62,774 nucleotides of DNA from assembly GCA_002470695.1 (NCBI GenBank), contig DKNM01000019.1, positions 40,993 to 103,766 of the forward strand. Reading direction: 5' to 3'. This stretch comes from Candidatus Neomicrothrix sp. UBA7388 (GTDB taxonomy: Bacteria > Actinomycetota > Acidimicrobiia > Acidimicrobiales > Poriferisodalaceae). The stretch's first letter is position 1. The number at the start of each line of letters is the position of its first letter. Position numbers and translations under genes: made by a program. The notes below the pieces were generated by a model. The model did no database searches, was not told the DNA's origin, and saw only the letters and a program-made list of their open reading frames with translations. Positions 45,301 through 51,882 of the stretch are shown here, in pieces.

Positions 45301-46197
45301 ATGGCGCTGGGAATTGATGATGTGAAGGTTGGTTGTTGGACGGATGAGAAAAATGCGACCGGCATAACTGTTGTGCTGCCGCCAAAGGGTTCCTTGGGTG
45401 CAATTGCTGTCAGAGGAGGCGCTCCAGGCACTCGCGAAGCGGCGGCGCTAGGGCCGGATGGTTCGGGAGTGGAGTGCCACGCAGTTGTGTTGTGTGGAAA
45501 CAGCGTTTTCGGACTAGCGGCAGCAGATGGTGTGGTGCAGTGGTGCGTCGAACAAGGTCGTGGACTTGAACTTGCCTCCGCGATTGTGCCCGTTGTTGGG
45601 GCGGCGGTGGTTTTTGACATTACAGGTCCAGACAATGCAAGGCCCGGACCGGAGGCAGGTCGTGAGGCGTGTGAAAGCGCAACTAGCTTTGACCCCGAGT
45701 CCGGTCGAGTAGGTGTTGGGCGTGGTTGCACCGTTGGAAAAGCCGCTGGTCGCTCATATTCGAGTCCCGGTGGCCAAGGTATGAGTGTCGTGCGTTCAGG
45801 CGATTTGGTAGTCGGAGCTGTTGTCGCAGTCAATGCTTTCGGCGATGTCCTCAATCAGGACGGGACCATACTTGCAGGGTCTCGAGCCTCATCAGAAGTG
45901 CCTCGCTACCCATACGTCTCGATTGAGGAAGTTGCGGCTTGGGAGGCCGGCGAGGAAAAAGCAAACACGACTATCGGGTGCCTAGTCACTAATGCTCGAC
46001 TAACAAAACCCGAAGCTTGTCGGGTAGCTGACCTAGCTCATACAGGGATAGCGCGGGCAGTGGATCCGCCTCACACATCTGTAGATGGTGATGCAATCTT
46101 CTTGCTAGCTACCCACGAAATTGAGGCAACGCCGGACCATGTTGCTGCATTATCCGCAGAAGCCATATCTGGAGCTATTCGGAATGCTGTGAGTTGA
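45301..46197 (+). CDS. P1-family (S58) peptidase, DmpA/NylC-like
   Basis: This 298-aa protein belongs to the N-terminal nucleophile peptidases of family S58, which self-cleave to two chains. Seen: GITVVLPPKGSLGAIAVRGGAPGTREAA, ECHAVVLCGNSVFGLAAADGV, AAVVFDI, GVGRGCTVGKAAG, VGAVVAVNAFGDVL and the self-cleavage site region KANTTIGCLVTNARLT, where cutting before Thr of Asn-Thr would free the nucleophile at about residue 224. Relatives are beta-peptidyl or L-aminopeptidases, and 6-aminohexanoate oligomer hydrolase NylC. The peptide substrate is unknown. The gene ends just before the small-RNA/mini-gene region. Confidence 0.87.
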   Translation: MALGIDDVKVGCWTDEKNATGITVVLPPKGSLGAIAVRGGAPGTREAAALGPDGSGVECHAVVLCGNSVFGLAAADGVVQWCVEQGRGLELASAIVPVVGAAVVFDITGPDNARPGPEAGREACESATSFDPESGRVGVGRGCTVGKAAGRSYSSPGGQGMSVVRSGDLVVGAVVAVNAFGDVLNQDGTILAGSRASSEVPRYPYVSIEEVAAWEAGEEKANTTIGCLVTNARLTKPEACRVADLAHTGIARAVDPPHTSVDGDAIFLLATHEIEATPDHVAALSAEAISGAIRNAVS

Positions 46198-46265
46198 AAA
46201 GTTCCGGCATATGGGTTCAAAGACACGCGAAAAGCTAAATGTGTGTAAGCATTATGGAACCAGAG

Positions 46266-46279
46266 AAAGGAGGTGGTCC
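46266..46279 (+). promoter_or_regulatory. Extended Shine-Dalgarno sequence complementary to 14 nt of the 16S rRNA 3' end
   Basis: AAAGGAGGTGGTCC pairs with the universal 16S tail GGAUCACCUCCUUU over all 14 positions, with a single G-U wobble. Ordinary sites in this window match 4-6 nt. It precedes the ATG at 46285 by 5 nt from its end (11 nt from GGAGG). Confidence 0.8.
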
Positions 46280-46284
46280 ACACG

Positions 46285-46452
46285 ATGCAAAGATTTAAGA
46301 GGACTCTGGAGGTGGTCGGGCGCTGAGGCGACCCGCTATCTTGGGGGAAGCCTCCTCTGTTGATCAGAGAGAAGGTGGCGACTCCAACCCGGACCACTCC
46401 ATTCCATGACGTGCGTGTCGGTCCTCGCGCGATTCTCACTTTTGAATACTGA
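46285..46452 (+). CDS. Mini-ORF of 13 codons, or 55 codons if its TGA at 46324 is read through
   Basis: From the ATG after the extended Shine-Dalgarno the frame reads MQRFKRTLEVVGR and meets TGA at 46324-46326; beyond it the same frame runs 41 more codons (GDPLSWGKPPLLIREK, then a Thr/Arg-rich end finishing ILTFEY) to TGA at 46450-46452. Three other genes here use TGA as selenocysteine, so read-through was considered. Against it: the peptide has no Cys, the TGA is not in a redox motif, and the CGTG loop present after the other three TGA codons is missing. A 13-aa leader-type peptide on a structured RNA is equally possible. No family recognised. Confidence 0.35.
46325..46369 (+). ncRNA. Two back-to-back hairpins within the small transcript
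   Basis: GAGGC (46325-46329) pairs with GCCTC (46350-46354), enclosing CCC/GGG pairing around GCTATCTT; directly after it CTCTG (46355-46359) pairs with CAGAG (46365-46369) around TTGAT. A later segment GGACCACTCC (46391-46400) can pair with either of two copies of GGAGGTGGTC (46269-46278 and 46308-46317). The mutually exclusive options suggest a structured or switching RNA; this is inferred from base pairing by eye. Confidence 0.45.
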
Positions 46453-46474
46453 GTGAAACGTCTCGAGTGTATTT

Positions 46475-46507
46475 AAATGCCCCCACCCGACCGGGTGGGG
46501 GCATTTT
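46475..46507 (+). terminator. Strong intrinsic terminator
   Basis: A perfect 14-bp stem, AAATGCCCCCACCC / GGGTGGGGGCATTT, closes the 4-nt loop GACC and runs into TTTT. It ends the small transcript on the plus strand and, being flanked by A and T runs on both sides, may also end the convergent MmcQ/YjbR gene on the minus strand. Confidence 0.85.
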
Positions 46508-46556
46508 CGCGTACTTGCGCTCTGGCCTATCTTTACATTCGCAGCTTATGGTAGCT

Positions 46557-46928
46557 CTACTTAGTGATCCCCCGCACTTGCCCCTGAAGTCGCAGTTTTT
46601 GTAGCTTGGGAAGTTTGTCGACGACGAGGTCGTAACTATCTTCAATCCACTCTTCGATCTCGCGCGCCGGAATAGATCCATCTAAAAAGACTCGGTTCCA
46701 GTGACGTTTATGAAACGGACTGGACCGCACAGCCGCATACTTCTGACGTAAAGTTTCAGCTCGATCGGGGTCACACTTCAGCGTCAACGAAACCGTTTCA
46801 GATTTAACTGGCAGCAGGGCAAACATTTTTCCGCCAACTTTGAAAGCTGAGACATGATCTCCGAAGGGGAAATCTTCTGATGCCTCAGGCTGAGTTAGGC
46901 AAATTTCGCGCGCAACCTCGCGATTCAT
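46557..46928 (-). CDS. MmcQ/YjbR-family protein
   Basis: This 123-aa protein starts MNREVAREICLTQPEASEDFPFGDHVSAFKVGGKMFALL, the hallmark N-terminus of MmcQ/YjbR proteins (cyanobacterial/actinobacterial CyaY-like double-wing fold). It continues with VSLTLKCDPDRAETLRQKYAAV, FHKRHWNRVFLDG and a C-terminal helix ending LVVDKLPKLQKLRLQ. The family is thought to bind nucleic acid but has no settled function. I take the ATG at 46928, directly behind GGGGG; a longer frame to 46982 has no matching similarity. It is divergent from a small zinc-ribbon-like gene. Confidence 0.8.
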   Translation of the reverse strand: MNREVAREICLTQPEASEDFPFGDHVSAFKVGGKMFALLPVKSETVSLTLKCDPDRAETLRQKYAAVRSSPFHKRHWNRVFLDGSIPAREIEEWIEDSYDLVVDKLPKLQKLRLQGQVRGITK

Positions 46929-46968
46929 CCCCCAATTAGAGCATTGCCAACGCCAAGATGCGAAAGTC

Positions 46969-47163
46969 ATGTCAATAAACAACGAGGTTCAATTCGTGTG
47001 TCCCCGTTGCGAAAAATCTGTTGCGAAGCGCTTTTATGGTCCCTCCGGATTTTGTCGAGAGGAACTGCGTCTTACTTTGGCTACTAATGTCAGCCCTATT
47101 GAGTCGGAACCGTTCCCGCCTAAGGTGAATGTGAGTCCCAACTCAGTGGCGCTCAAGGAGTAG
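46969..47163 (+). CDS. Small zinc-ribbon-like protein with one Cys replaced by Ser
   Basis: This 64-aa protein starts MSINNEVQFVCPRCEKSVAKRFYGPSGFCREELR. Actinobacterial proteins of this type carry CPRC...RFYGPC..CR..LR with four Cys to bind zinc; here the third is Ser (GPSGFC), so only three Cys remain and metal binding may be altered or lost. The C-terminal 30 residues are Pro/Ser-rich and probably disordered. It lies between divergent MmcQ/YjbR and a convergent aminotransferase. Function unknown. Confidence 0.65.
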   Translation: MSINNEVQFVCPRCEKSVAKRFYGPSGFCREELRLTLATNVSPIESEPFPPKVNVSPNSVALKE

Positions 47164-47231
47164 CGCTGAAGAGTAGGAGTTTCGTTAAATCGCAACGGTT
47201 TCCGTCGCTGATCGCTGTAAGCGTGAAGCAG

Positions 47232-47327
47232 TCATCGAACTAGAAGCACGACCCACGTTAACCAAGAACCGAAAATCAGCGTCAAGAGAAATGCGATCAC
47301 TAGGGTTCGTAGCCGCGAAGAAATCAC
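47232..47327 (-). CDS. 31-aa single-pass membrane peptide coupled to the aminotransferase gene
   Basis: A GTG overlapping the aminotransferase stop (GTGA, 47324-47327 on the minus strand) opens a 31-residue frame: MISSRLRTLVIAFLLTLIFG then SWLTWVVLLVR. After three basic residues nearly all of it is hydrophobic, enough for one membrane helix with the basic start on the inside. The stop-start overlap supports translation. It fills the otherwise empty stretch 47164-47323. No family recognised. Confidence 0.5.
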   Translation of the reverse strand: MISSRLRTLVIAFLLTLIFGSWLTWVVLLVR

Positions 47328-48481
47328 GATCGCCGAGCTTCCGCCCACTTTGACAACTCAGCAACTGCTTCTGCGGTTTCTGCGGTCGAGCCCGCAAAAG
47401 AAAATCGGATAAACCGATGTCCATTTACTGGATCAAAATCGATTCCCGGTGTCACTGCTATTCCAAGACCTTCTAACCAGTCGGCTGCTAGCTCTTGGCT
47501 ATCGTCGCAAAGGTGATCCACTTGTGCCCAAATATAAAACGCACCGTCTGCGGGAGCCAGGTTGTCTATTCCTGCTTGTGGCAGACCTCTTAAAAGAATC
47601 TCGCGATTGGTAGCGTAACGCCTCAAGTTCTCTTCTAACTCAGCGCGACTAGCCAACGCCCCTAAAGCAGCATGTTGAGACACGGAGGTTGCGGCAATAA
47701 AAGCGTTCTGGGCCAAGCGTTCAACCGGTGAGACCAAGTCCGGCGGCAGTACTAGCCAGCCAACCCGCCAACCTGTCATAGAGAAATATTTGGAAAAAGA
47801 ATTGACTACTACGACCTCCTCCCAGAGTGATGCGGCAGACGACGCTTCTATCCCGTAGGTAATTCCGTGGTAGATCTCATCGGAGATAAATCGAACTTCC
47901 TCTGCTTGACACCAATGAATTAGATCGGTGAGGTCCTCGCTGGACAACATGGTTCCCGTGGGGTTTGAGGGACTGGCCACGACTAAGCCGTCAATCGGAC
48001 CAACGCTTGCTAGCAATTCAGGAGAGGGTTGATACCTAGTCTCTGGGCCGACAGGTACTTCAACAACGTCAATGTTCAATGCTTCCAAAACGTTGCGATA
48101 GCACGGATAACCAGGCGTGGGAACGGCGACCCTATCTCCGGGCTCGAAACACGCCAAGAATGCAAGTGTAAAGGCGCCGCTTGCACCCATGGTGACTGCG
48201 ATACGAGAAGCGGGCACTTCGCAGTTGTAGTTGTTTCGATACAGAGTGCTTAAGCCCTGGCGAAGAGAATCGAGCCCGAGGGCGGATGTGTACCCCAATA
48301 TGTCATTCTCTATCGCCTGAACGGCGGCAGCGCGAGCCTCGACAGGGGCAGGTGTAGAGGGCTGACCTACCTCTAAATGCAAAACGTTTTCCCCGCGGTT
48401 TTCCTTCTCTGAAGCGGAGCGCATTACTTCCATTACATAGAAAGGGGCGATATTTGCGCGCGAAGAAATTTTTAAGGTCAT
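47324..48481 (-). CDS. Class I/II pyridoxal-phosphate aminotransferase
   Basis: This 385-aa enzyme transfers amino groups with pyridoxal phosphate. Seen: VLHLEVGQPSTPAPVEA, LGYTSALGLDSLRQGLSTLY, VTMGASGAFTLAFLACFEPGD, VASPSNPTGTML (Asn-Pro contact), FISDEIYHGITYG (Asp), the PLP Lys in VVNSFSKYFSMTGWRVGWLV, and the C-terminal Arg in HRFIRFSFAGS. The pattern resembles aspartate/alanine-type aminotransferases; the donor cannot be named. The ATG at 48481 is chosen because the family begins a few residues later; the longer frame to 48568 is upstream of the divergent pncB. A 31-aa membrane peptide is coupled to its 3' end. Confidence 0.88.
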   Translation of the reverse strand: MTLKISSRANIAPFYVMEVMRSASEKENRGENVLHLEVGQPSTPAPVEARAAAVQAIENDILGYTSALGLDSLRQGLSTLYRNNYNCEVPASRIAVTMGASGAFTLAFLACFEPGDRVAVPTPGYPCYRNVLEALNIDVVEVPVGPETRYQPSPELLASVGPIDGLVVASPSNPTGTMLSSEDLTDLIHWCQAEEVRFISDEIYHGITYGIEASSAASLWEEVVVVNSFSKYFSMTGWRVGWLVLPPDLVSPVERLAQNAFIAATSVSQHAALGALASRAELEENLRRYATNREILLRGLPQAGIDNLAPADGAFYIWAQVDHLCDDSQELAADWLEGLGIAVTPGIDFDPVNGHRFIRFSFAGSTAETAEAVAELSKWAEARRS

Positions 48482-48624
48482 CTCTGAATTGTGGCGCCTC
48501 AACGGAGCGACGAAAGGCTTTTGAAGACAAATCGAAGCTTTGAGAAGACGATTTCCGCGAAATTTCATGGATTGGCCTTAGAAATCGCTTTTCATTGCCG
48601 TCGCTGATGAAGCATGCTGGAGTT

Positions 48625-49917
48625 ATGGGCACAGCCTTAATGACCGACCTTTATGAGGTCACAATGCTCGATGCCGCCCTTCGGTCCGGCATTGCATCCC
48701 GTCGTGCCACCTTCGAAGTGTTTGCCCGACGTTTACCTCCGGGACGCGGTTATGGGGTTGTGGCGGGTCCAGGTCGGCTCGCTGAACAATTAGCCGAGTT
48801 TCGTTTTACTGAAAGTGAAATCACCTACCTTGAATCTCTCGGTCGTTTCAGCGACGAGTTGCTTTCTCATTTGCGTGCCTTTCAGTTTGAGGGAGAAGTA
48901 TGGAGCTATCGAGAAGGTGATCTGTATCTCCCGGGAAGTCCGGTCCTCAGAATCGATTGTTCTTTCGGCGCTGGCCTCCTTCTAGAGACTCTTGTTCTCT
49001 CAGTCCTTAATCACGACTGTGCAGTCGCATCAGCCGCTGCGCGGATGCATGATGTGGCTAAGGGGCGGCACCTGATCGAAATGGGCGGGCGCAGAACTCA
49101 CGAAGAGGCCGCCGTTGCGGCGGCTCGCGCCTCGTGGCTAGTCGGGTTCGACACGACCTCAAATATGGAGGCTGGCAATCGCTTTCAACTGCCGACAGCA
49201 GGCACTTCGGCCCACGCGTTCACTTTGGCTCATGATGACGAAGAGGCTGCCTTTGAGGCTCAAATAAAAGCGCACGGACTCGAAACAACTCTGTTGGTCG
49301 ACACTTATGAAATTGAGACGGGAATTGAACGAGCGTTAGCTGCTGCTAAGAGATTGGGCGGAGTACCTGGAGCGATTCGGATCGATTCCGGTGATCTAGC
49401 CATCGAAGCCGTCCGGGCGCGTCAAAAACTAGATGCCAATGGTGCAGAAGCCACCCGGATAGTTGTGTCAGGCGACCTCGATGAATACCGAATCTCTGAA
49501 CTTGCTGACCTTCCGATTGACGGATATGGGGTCGGCACACAATTAGTCGTTGGTTCAGGCCACGCTACTGCTGGCATGGTTTACAAGCTCGTCGCAATAG
49601 CCCGCAGATCGGGAACCCATGAGCCCGTGGTCCCAGTTGCGAAATCATCAGAAGGTAAGGCCACACGCGGTGGTGTTGTGCGACCGTATCGAATAATTGA
49701 TGAAGGCCAGGCCAGAGACGAGATCTTGGTCCAGCATGATCGGCCGGGCCCACCAGACGCCAGGGCCTTGCACGTTCCCTTGTTCCGTGATTACGAACCG
49801 GCGTACCCTTACACGCTTCAGCAGGACCGACAATTCCATCAGCGTGTGCGTGCAGAACTCCCTGACGCAATGCGTACTTTGGACTCCGATCCAATGTTTG
49901 AGGCGAGAACTATTTAG
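48625..49917 (+). CDS. pncB: Nicotinate phosphoribosyltransferase
   Basis: This 430-aa enzyme makes nicotinate mononucleotide from nicotinate, PRPP and ATP in NAD salvage. Seen: MGTALMTDLYEVTMLDAALRSG (family: LTDxYELTM), ATFEVFARRLPPGRGYGVVAG, ETLVLSVLNHDCAVASAAARMHDVAKG, GGRRTHEEAAVAAARASWLVGFDTTSNMEAG (phospho-His region and RR motif), GTSAHAFTLAH, IRIDSGDLAIEAV and GYGVGTQLV. I place the start at the ATG at 48625, which gives the conserved N-terminus; TTG at 48595 is an alternative. It faces an NAD-kinase-like gene, so NAD metabolism clusters here. Confidence 0.93.
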   Translation: MGTALMTDLYEVTMLDAALRSGIASRRATFEVFARRLPPGRGYGVVAGPGRLAEQLAEFRFTESEITYLESLGRFSDELLSHLRAFQFEGEVWSYREGDLYLPGSPVLRIDCSFGAGLLLETLVLSVLNHDCAVASAAARMHDVAKGRHLIEMGGRRTHEEAAVAAARASWLVGFDTTSNMEAGNRFQLPTAGTSAHAFTLAHDDEEAAFEAQIKAHGLETTLLVDTYEIETGIERALAAAKRLGGVPGAIRIDSGDLAIEAVRARQKLDANGAEATRIVVSGDLDEYRISELADLPIDGYGVGTQLVVGSGHATAGMVYKLVAIARRSGTHEPVVPVAKSSEGKATRGGVVRPYRIIDEGQARDEILVQHDRPGPPDARALHVPLFRDYEPAYPYTLQQDRQFHQRVRAELPDAMRTLDSDPMFEARTI

Positions 49918-49983
49918 TTTGGGCGCTCCCCATTTGATTTGGCACTTTACGAGTCGCTTGCAAGTTCGCTACTAGAGCCGCAG

Positions 49984-50976
49984 TTAGGGCTCGACAAACA
50001 ATCCGCTGTGAGAAGCCGCTTCCATTGCTAGACGGACATTGACAACTTTTGGTCCATCTCGCCGGACTATTGCCAGTACTCGGGAATTGGCGGGAACGTC
50101 GTGCTCGCGGTCGCCATCAAAGGCCAAGGTCGATGGACCCCACAATTCAATTTGCTGATCTAGCTCAATCTTTGTCACTGCTTCTACGGGTACCTTGCGA
50201 TACAGGCCCGGTGCGATTGGCGCGTTGGTGAGTTTGCCATCTTGCCCGCACGTCACGAGGACCGCTAAGTCATCTTCGGGACGACATTGAGTGTGCAAAC
50301 CTGCGATAGAGGAAACTCCTATTGTGTCGGACCTGGCAACCGACACTAGGAGTTGACGCAAATTGTTTGGGTCCACCGGCATGTGGTTACCGGCAAAATC
50401 GTTGGCGAGAGTTGCAGCATCGATTAACGCTAGATCTCTTCGCCCATCTTCAAAATCTAAATGGATCATCTTTGACCGCGGTGCAACAATTTCTTCGTCG
50501 ACGTTTTCACTGGCAACCAGACCAGCTGCAGCTCCGGCGACCGTTGGCTCGATTTGCGACGGGAAAACGTTGTTTGTGCCTGTCGACATGGGCACCAAGG
50601 TGACGTCGGGCCAAGACTTAGCAATCGTGCGGTTTGTGCCGTCGCCGCCCAAAGTGATTAACACTTTGATTCCTAAAGCTTTCATGGCAAGAGCTGCTCT
50701 AGCTGTATCCGTTGGATCAACTCTTGCACCAATATCCAGAATTTCGATATCTGCATCCACCGGCAAATCTTCAAGTGCTTTGCTTGCAATGCCGAAAGGC
50801 TCTTTCATGGCCACAATTTTTTTGCAACCGCCGGCCACAGCCCCGACCGCCGCTCGCGCGATTCGATTTCGCTTATCTTCCGTGCTCGAAACAGCGCCTC
50901 GAGCAGCTACACGTCGAATATCTCGTCCGGATACTGGATTGGCAATTATGCCGATTGCCGCACTTTGGCGTGTCAT
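49984..50976 (-). CDS. ATP-NAD/AcoX kinase-family protein
   Basis: This 330-aa protein has the NAD/diacylglycerol-kinase core: IGIIANPVSGRDIRR at the N-terminus, the GGDGT motif in LITLGGDGTNRTIAKSW, and VPMSTGTNNVFP in place of the NAD kinase GTxNxFA. The C-terminal half (PAIAPGLYRKV-like segment, TLAFDGDREHDVP) corresponds to the beta domain. The N-terminal GRDIRRVAARG and length match the AcoX-type proteins once tied to acetoin use rather than standard NadK. It may phosphorylate NAD or another nucleotide. The ATG at 50976 has TATGGT 6 nt upstream. Convergent with pncB and divergent from thiD. Confidence 0.8.
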   Translation of the reverse strand: MTRQSAAIGIIANPVSGRDIRRVAARGAVSSTEDKRNRIARAAVGAVAGGCKKIVAMKEPFGIASKALEDLPVDADIEILDIGARVDPTDTARAALAMKALGIKVLITLGGDGTNRTIAKSWPDVTLVPMSTGTNNVFPSQIEPTVAGAAAGLVASENVDEEIVAPRSKMIHLDFEDGRRDLALIDAATLANDFAGNHMPVDPNNLRQLLVSVARSDTIGVSSIAGLHTQCRPEDDLAVLVTCGQDGKLTNAPIAPGLYRKVPVEAVTKIELDQQIELWGPSTLAFDGDREHDVPANSRVLAIVRRDGPKVVNVRLAMEAASHSGLFVEP

Positions 50977-50982
50977 ACGACA

Positions 50983-50988
50983 ACCATA
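50983..50988 (-). promoter_or_regulatory. Putative -10 element (TATGGT) of the NAD-kinase-like gene
   Basis: On the minus strand TATGGT ends 6 nt before the ATG at 50976, again pointing to a leaderless message. Confidence 0.45.
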
Positions 50989-51025
50989 GGCACAGCAGAG
51001 GAGAACTATCTGCTACAACACAAGG

Positions 51026-51829
51026 ATGACCCAACCACCGGTAGTGCTTTCTATTGCGGGGTCGGATTCAGGGGGCGGCTCGGGCTTGCAAGCAGATTTG
51101 CGCACATTCGCAGCTCATGCTGTCCATGGGGTTTGCGCACTTACCGTAGTTTCGGCTCAAAATACAGAGAGCTTTGTTGATGCTTGGGCGGTGCCTGTTA
51201 ATTTGCTTCGGTCCCAGATAGATACTGTTACGAAGGATTTCACAATAGATGTGACTAAAACTGGGCTCCTTTATTCCGAAGACAACATCATGTTGGTTAA
51301 AGAAAAAGCGGAGAGCGGAGTTTTCCAACATTTGGTTGTGGATCCAGTAATTGTGAATCGACATGGGGAACCTCTGTATGACAAGCGACTTATTCGCCTC
51401 ATTCGGAAACTCTTGGTCCCGCGCTCCTCGGTATTGACTCCCAATCACCTAGAAGCCATGAAACTTTTAGAGATAGACGCGGATGATGAAATTGATTCAA
51501 TGTGCGATATGGCACTTATGTTGGGCGCACTTGGCGCTGAAACGGTGGTGGTAACTGGGGGCCGGCGGAGAGGTTTGAAAATGGTAGATGTTGTGGCAGC
51601 TAATGGTGAGGTAACGGTCTTGGAGACACAACGACACCAAACATCGAACGTTCGGGGTAGCGGCGATTCGTTTTCGGCGGCGATAGCAGCTCAAATAGCC
51701 AAGGGAACCAATGTGATGGAAGCAATCAGCGCCTCGCAGCACTTCACATCTGAGGCCATTAGCCGTTCAGCGAATTGGACTCTTGGCTCCGGACAAGGAC
51801 CAATAGATCACCTAGGTTCCCTGCTGTAA
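51026..51829 (+). CDS. thiD: Hydroxymethylpyrimidine/phosphomethylpyrimidine kinase
   Basis: This 267-aa ribokinase-fold enzyme phosphorylates the pyrimidine moiety of thiamin. Seen: VLSIAGSDSGGGSGLQADLRTFAAHAVHGVCALTVVSAQNT (ThiD N-terminus), VVDPVIVNRHGEPL (VDPVM-like), LTPNHLEAMKLLEI (LTPN), VVVTGGRR and the catalytic loop VRGSGDSFSAAIAAQIAKG, where the usual GTGD is GSGD but the base Asp is kept. No other thiamin gene is adjacent, so synthesis versus salvage cannot be told. It is divergent from the NAD-kinase-like gene by 49 bp and followed by a mutase. Confidence 0.9.
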   Translation: MTQPPVVLSIAGSDSGGGSGLQADLRTFAAHAVHGVCALTVVSAQNTESFVDAWAVPVNLLRSQIDTVTKDFTIDVTKTGLLYSEDNIMLVKEKAESGVFQHLVVDPVIVNRHGEPLYDKRLIRLIRKLLVPRSSVLTPNHLEAMKLLEIDADDEIDSMCDMALMLGALGAETVVVTGGRRRGLKMVDVVAANGEVTVLETQRHQTSNVRGSGDSFSAAIAAQIAKGTNVMEAISASQHFTSEAISRSANWTLGSGQGPIDHLGSLL

Positions 51830-51882
51830 GTAGGCGTAGACTGAAGATGCTCATATTCGGTTGAGTGTTTTGGGAGAAACTT

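Larger units (their letters stand above)
46198..46556 (+). other. Non-coding-looking stretch with extended Shine-Dalgarno, mini-ORF, hairpins and terminator
   Basis: This is the only stretch above 300 bases without a conventional protein gene. It lies between the P1 peptidase and a convergent MmcQ/YjbR gene. It holds, in order: an extended Shine-Dalgarno sequence (46266-46279), a mini-ORF starting at 46285, two adjacent small hairpins (46325-46354 and 46355-46369), a segment at 46391-46400 that can pair with the Shine-Dalgarno region, and a strong intrinsic terminator (46475-46507). These parts are listed separately. I see no tRNA, tmRNA, SRP or RNase P RNA core in it. Confidence 0.6.

Noticed and set aside
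45219..45854. A 211-codon open frame on the minus strand
   Set aside because: It is antisense to the P1 peptidase gene, is Pro/Thr/Ala-rich low-complexity, and has no family pattern.
46308..46400. A tRNA-Sec-like fold from GGAGGTGGTC to GGACCACTCC
   Set aside because: The ends can pair like an acceptor stem, but there is no proper T loop (TTCRANY), no anticodon arm with TCA, and no long variable arm in the right place.
50363..50989. A 208-codon open frame on the plus strand
   Set aside because: It lies antisense to the NAD-kinase-like gene, whose GGDGT and GTNN motifs show the true strand.
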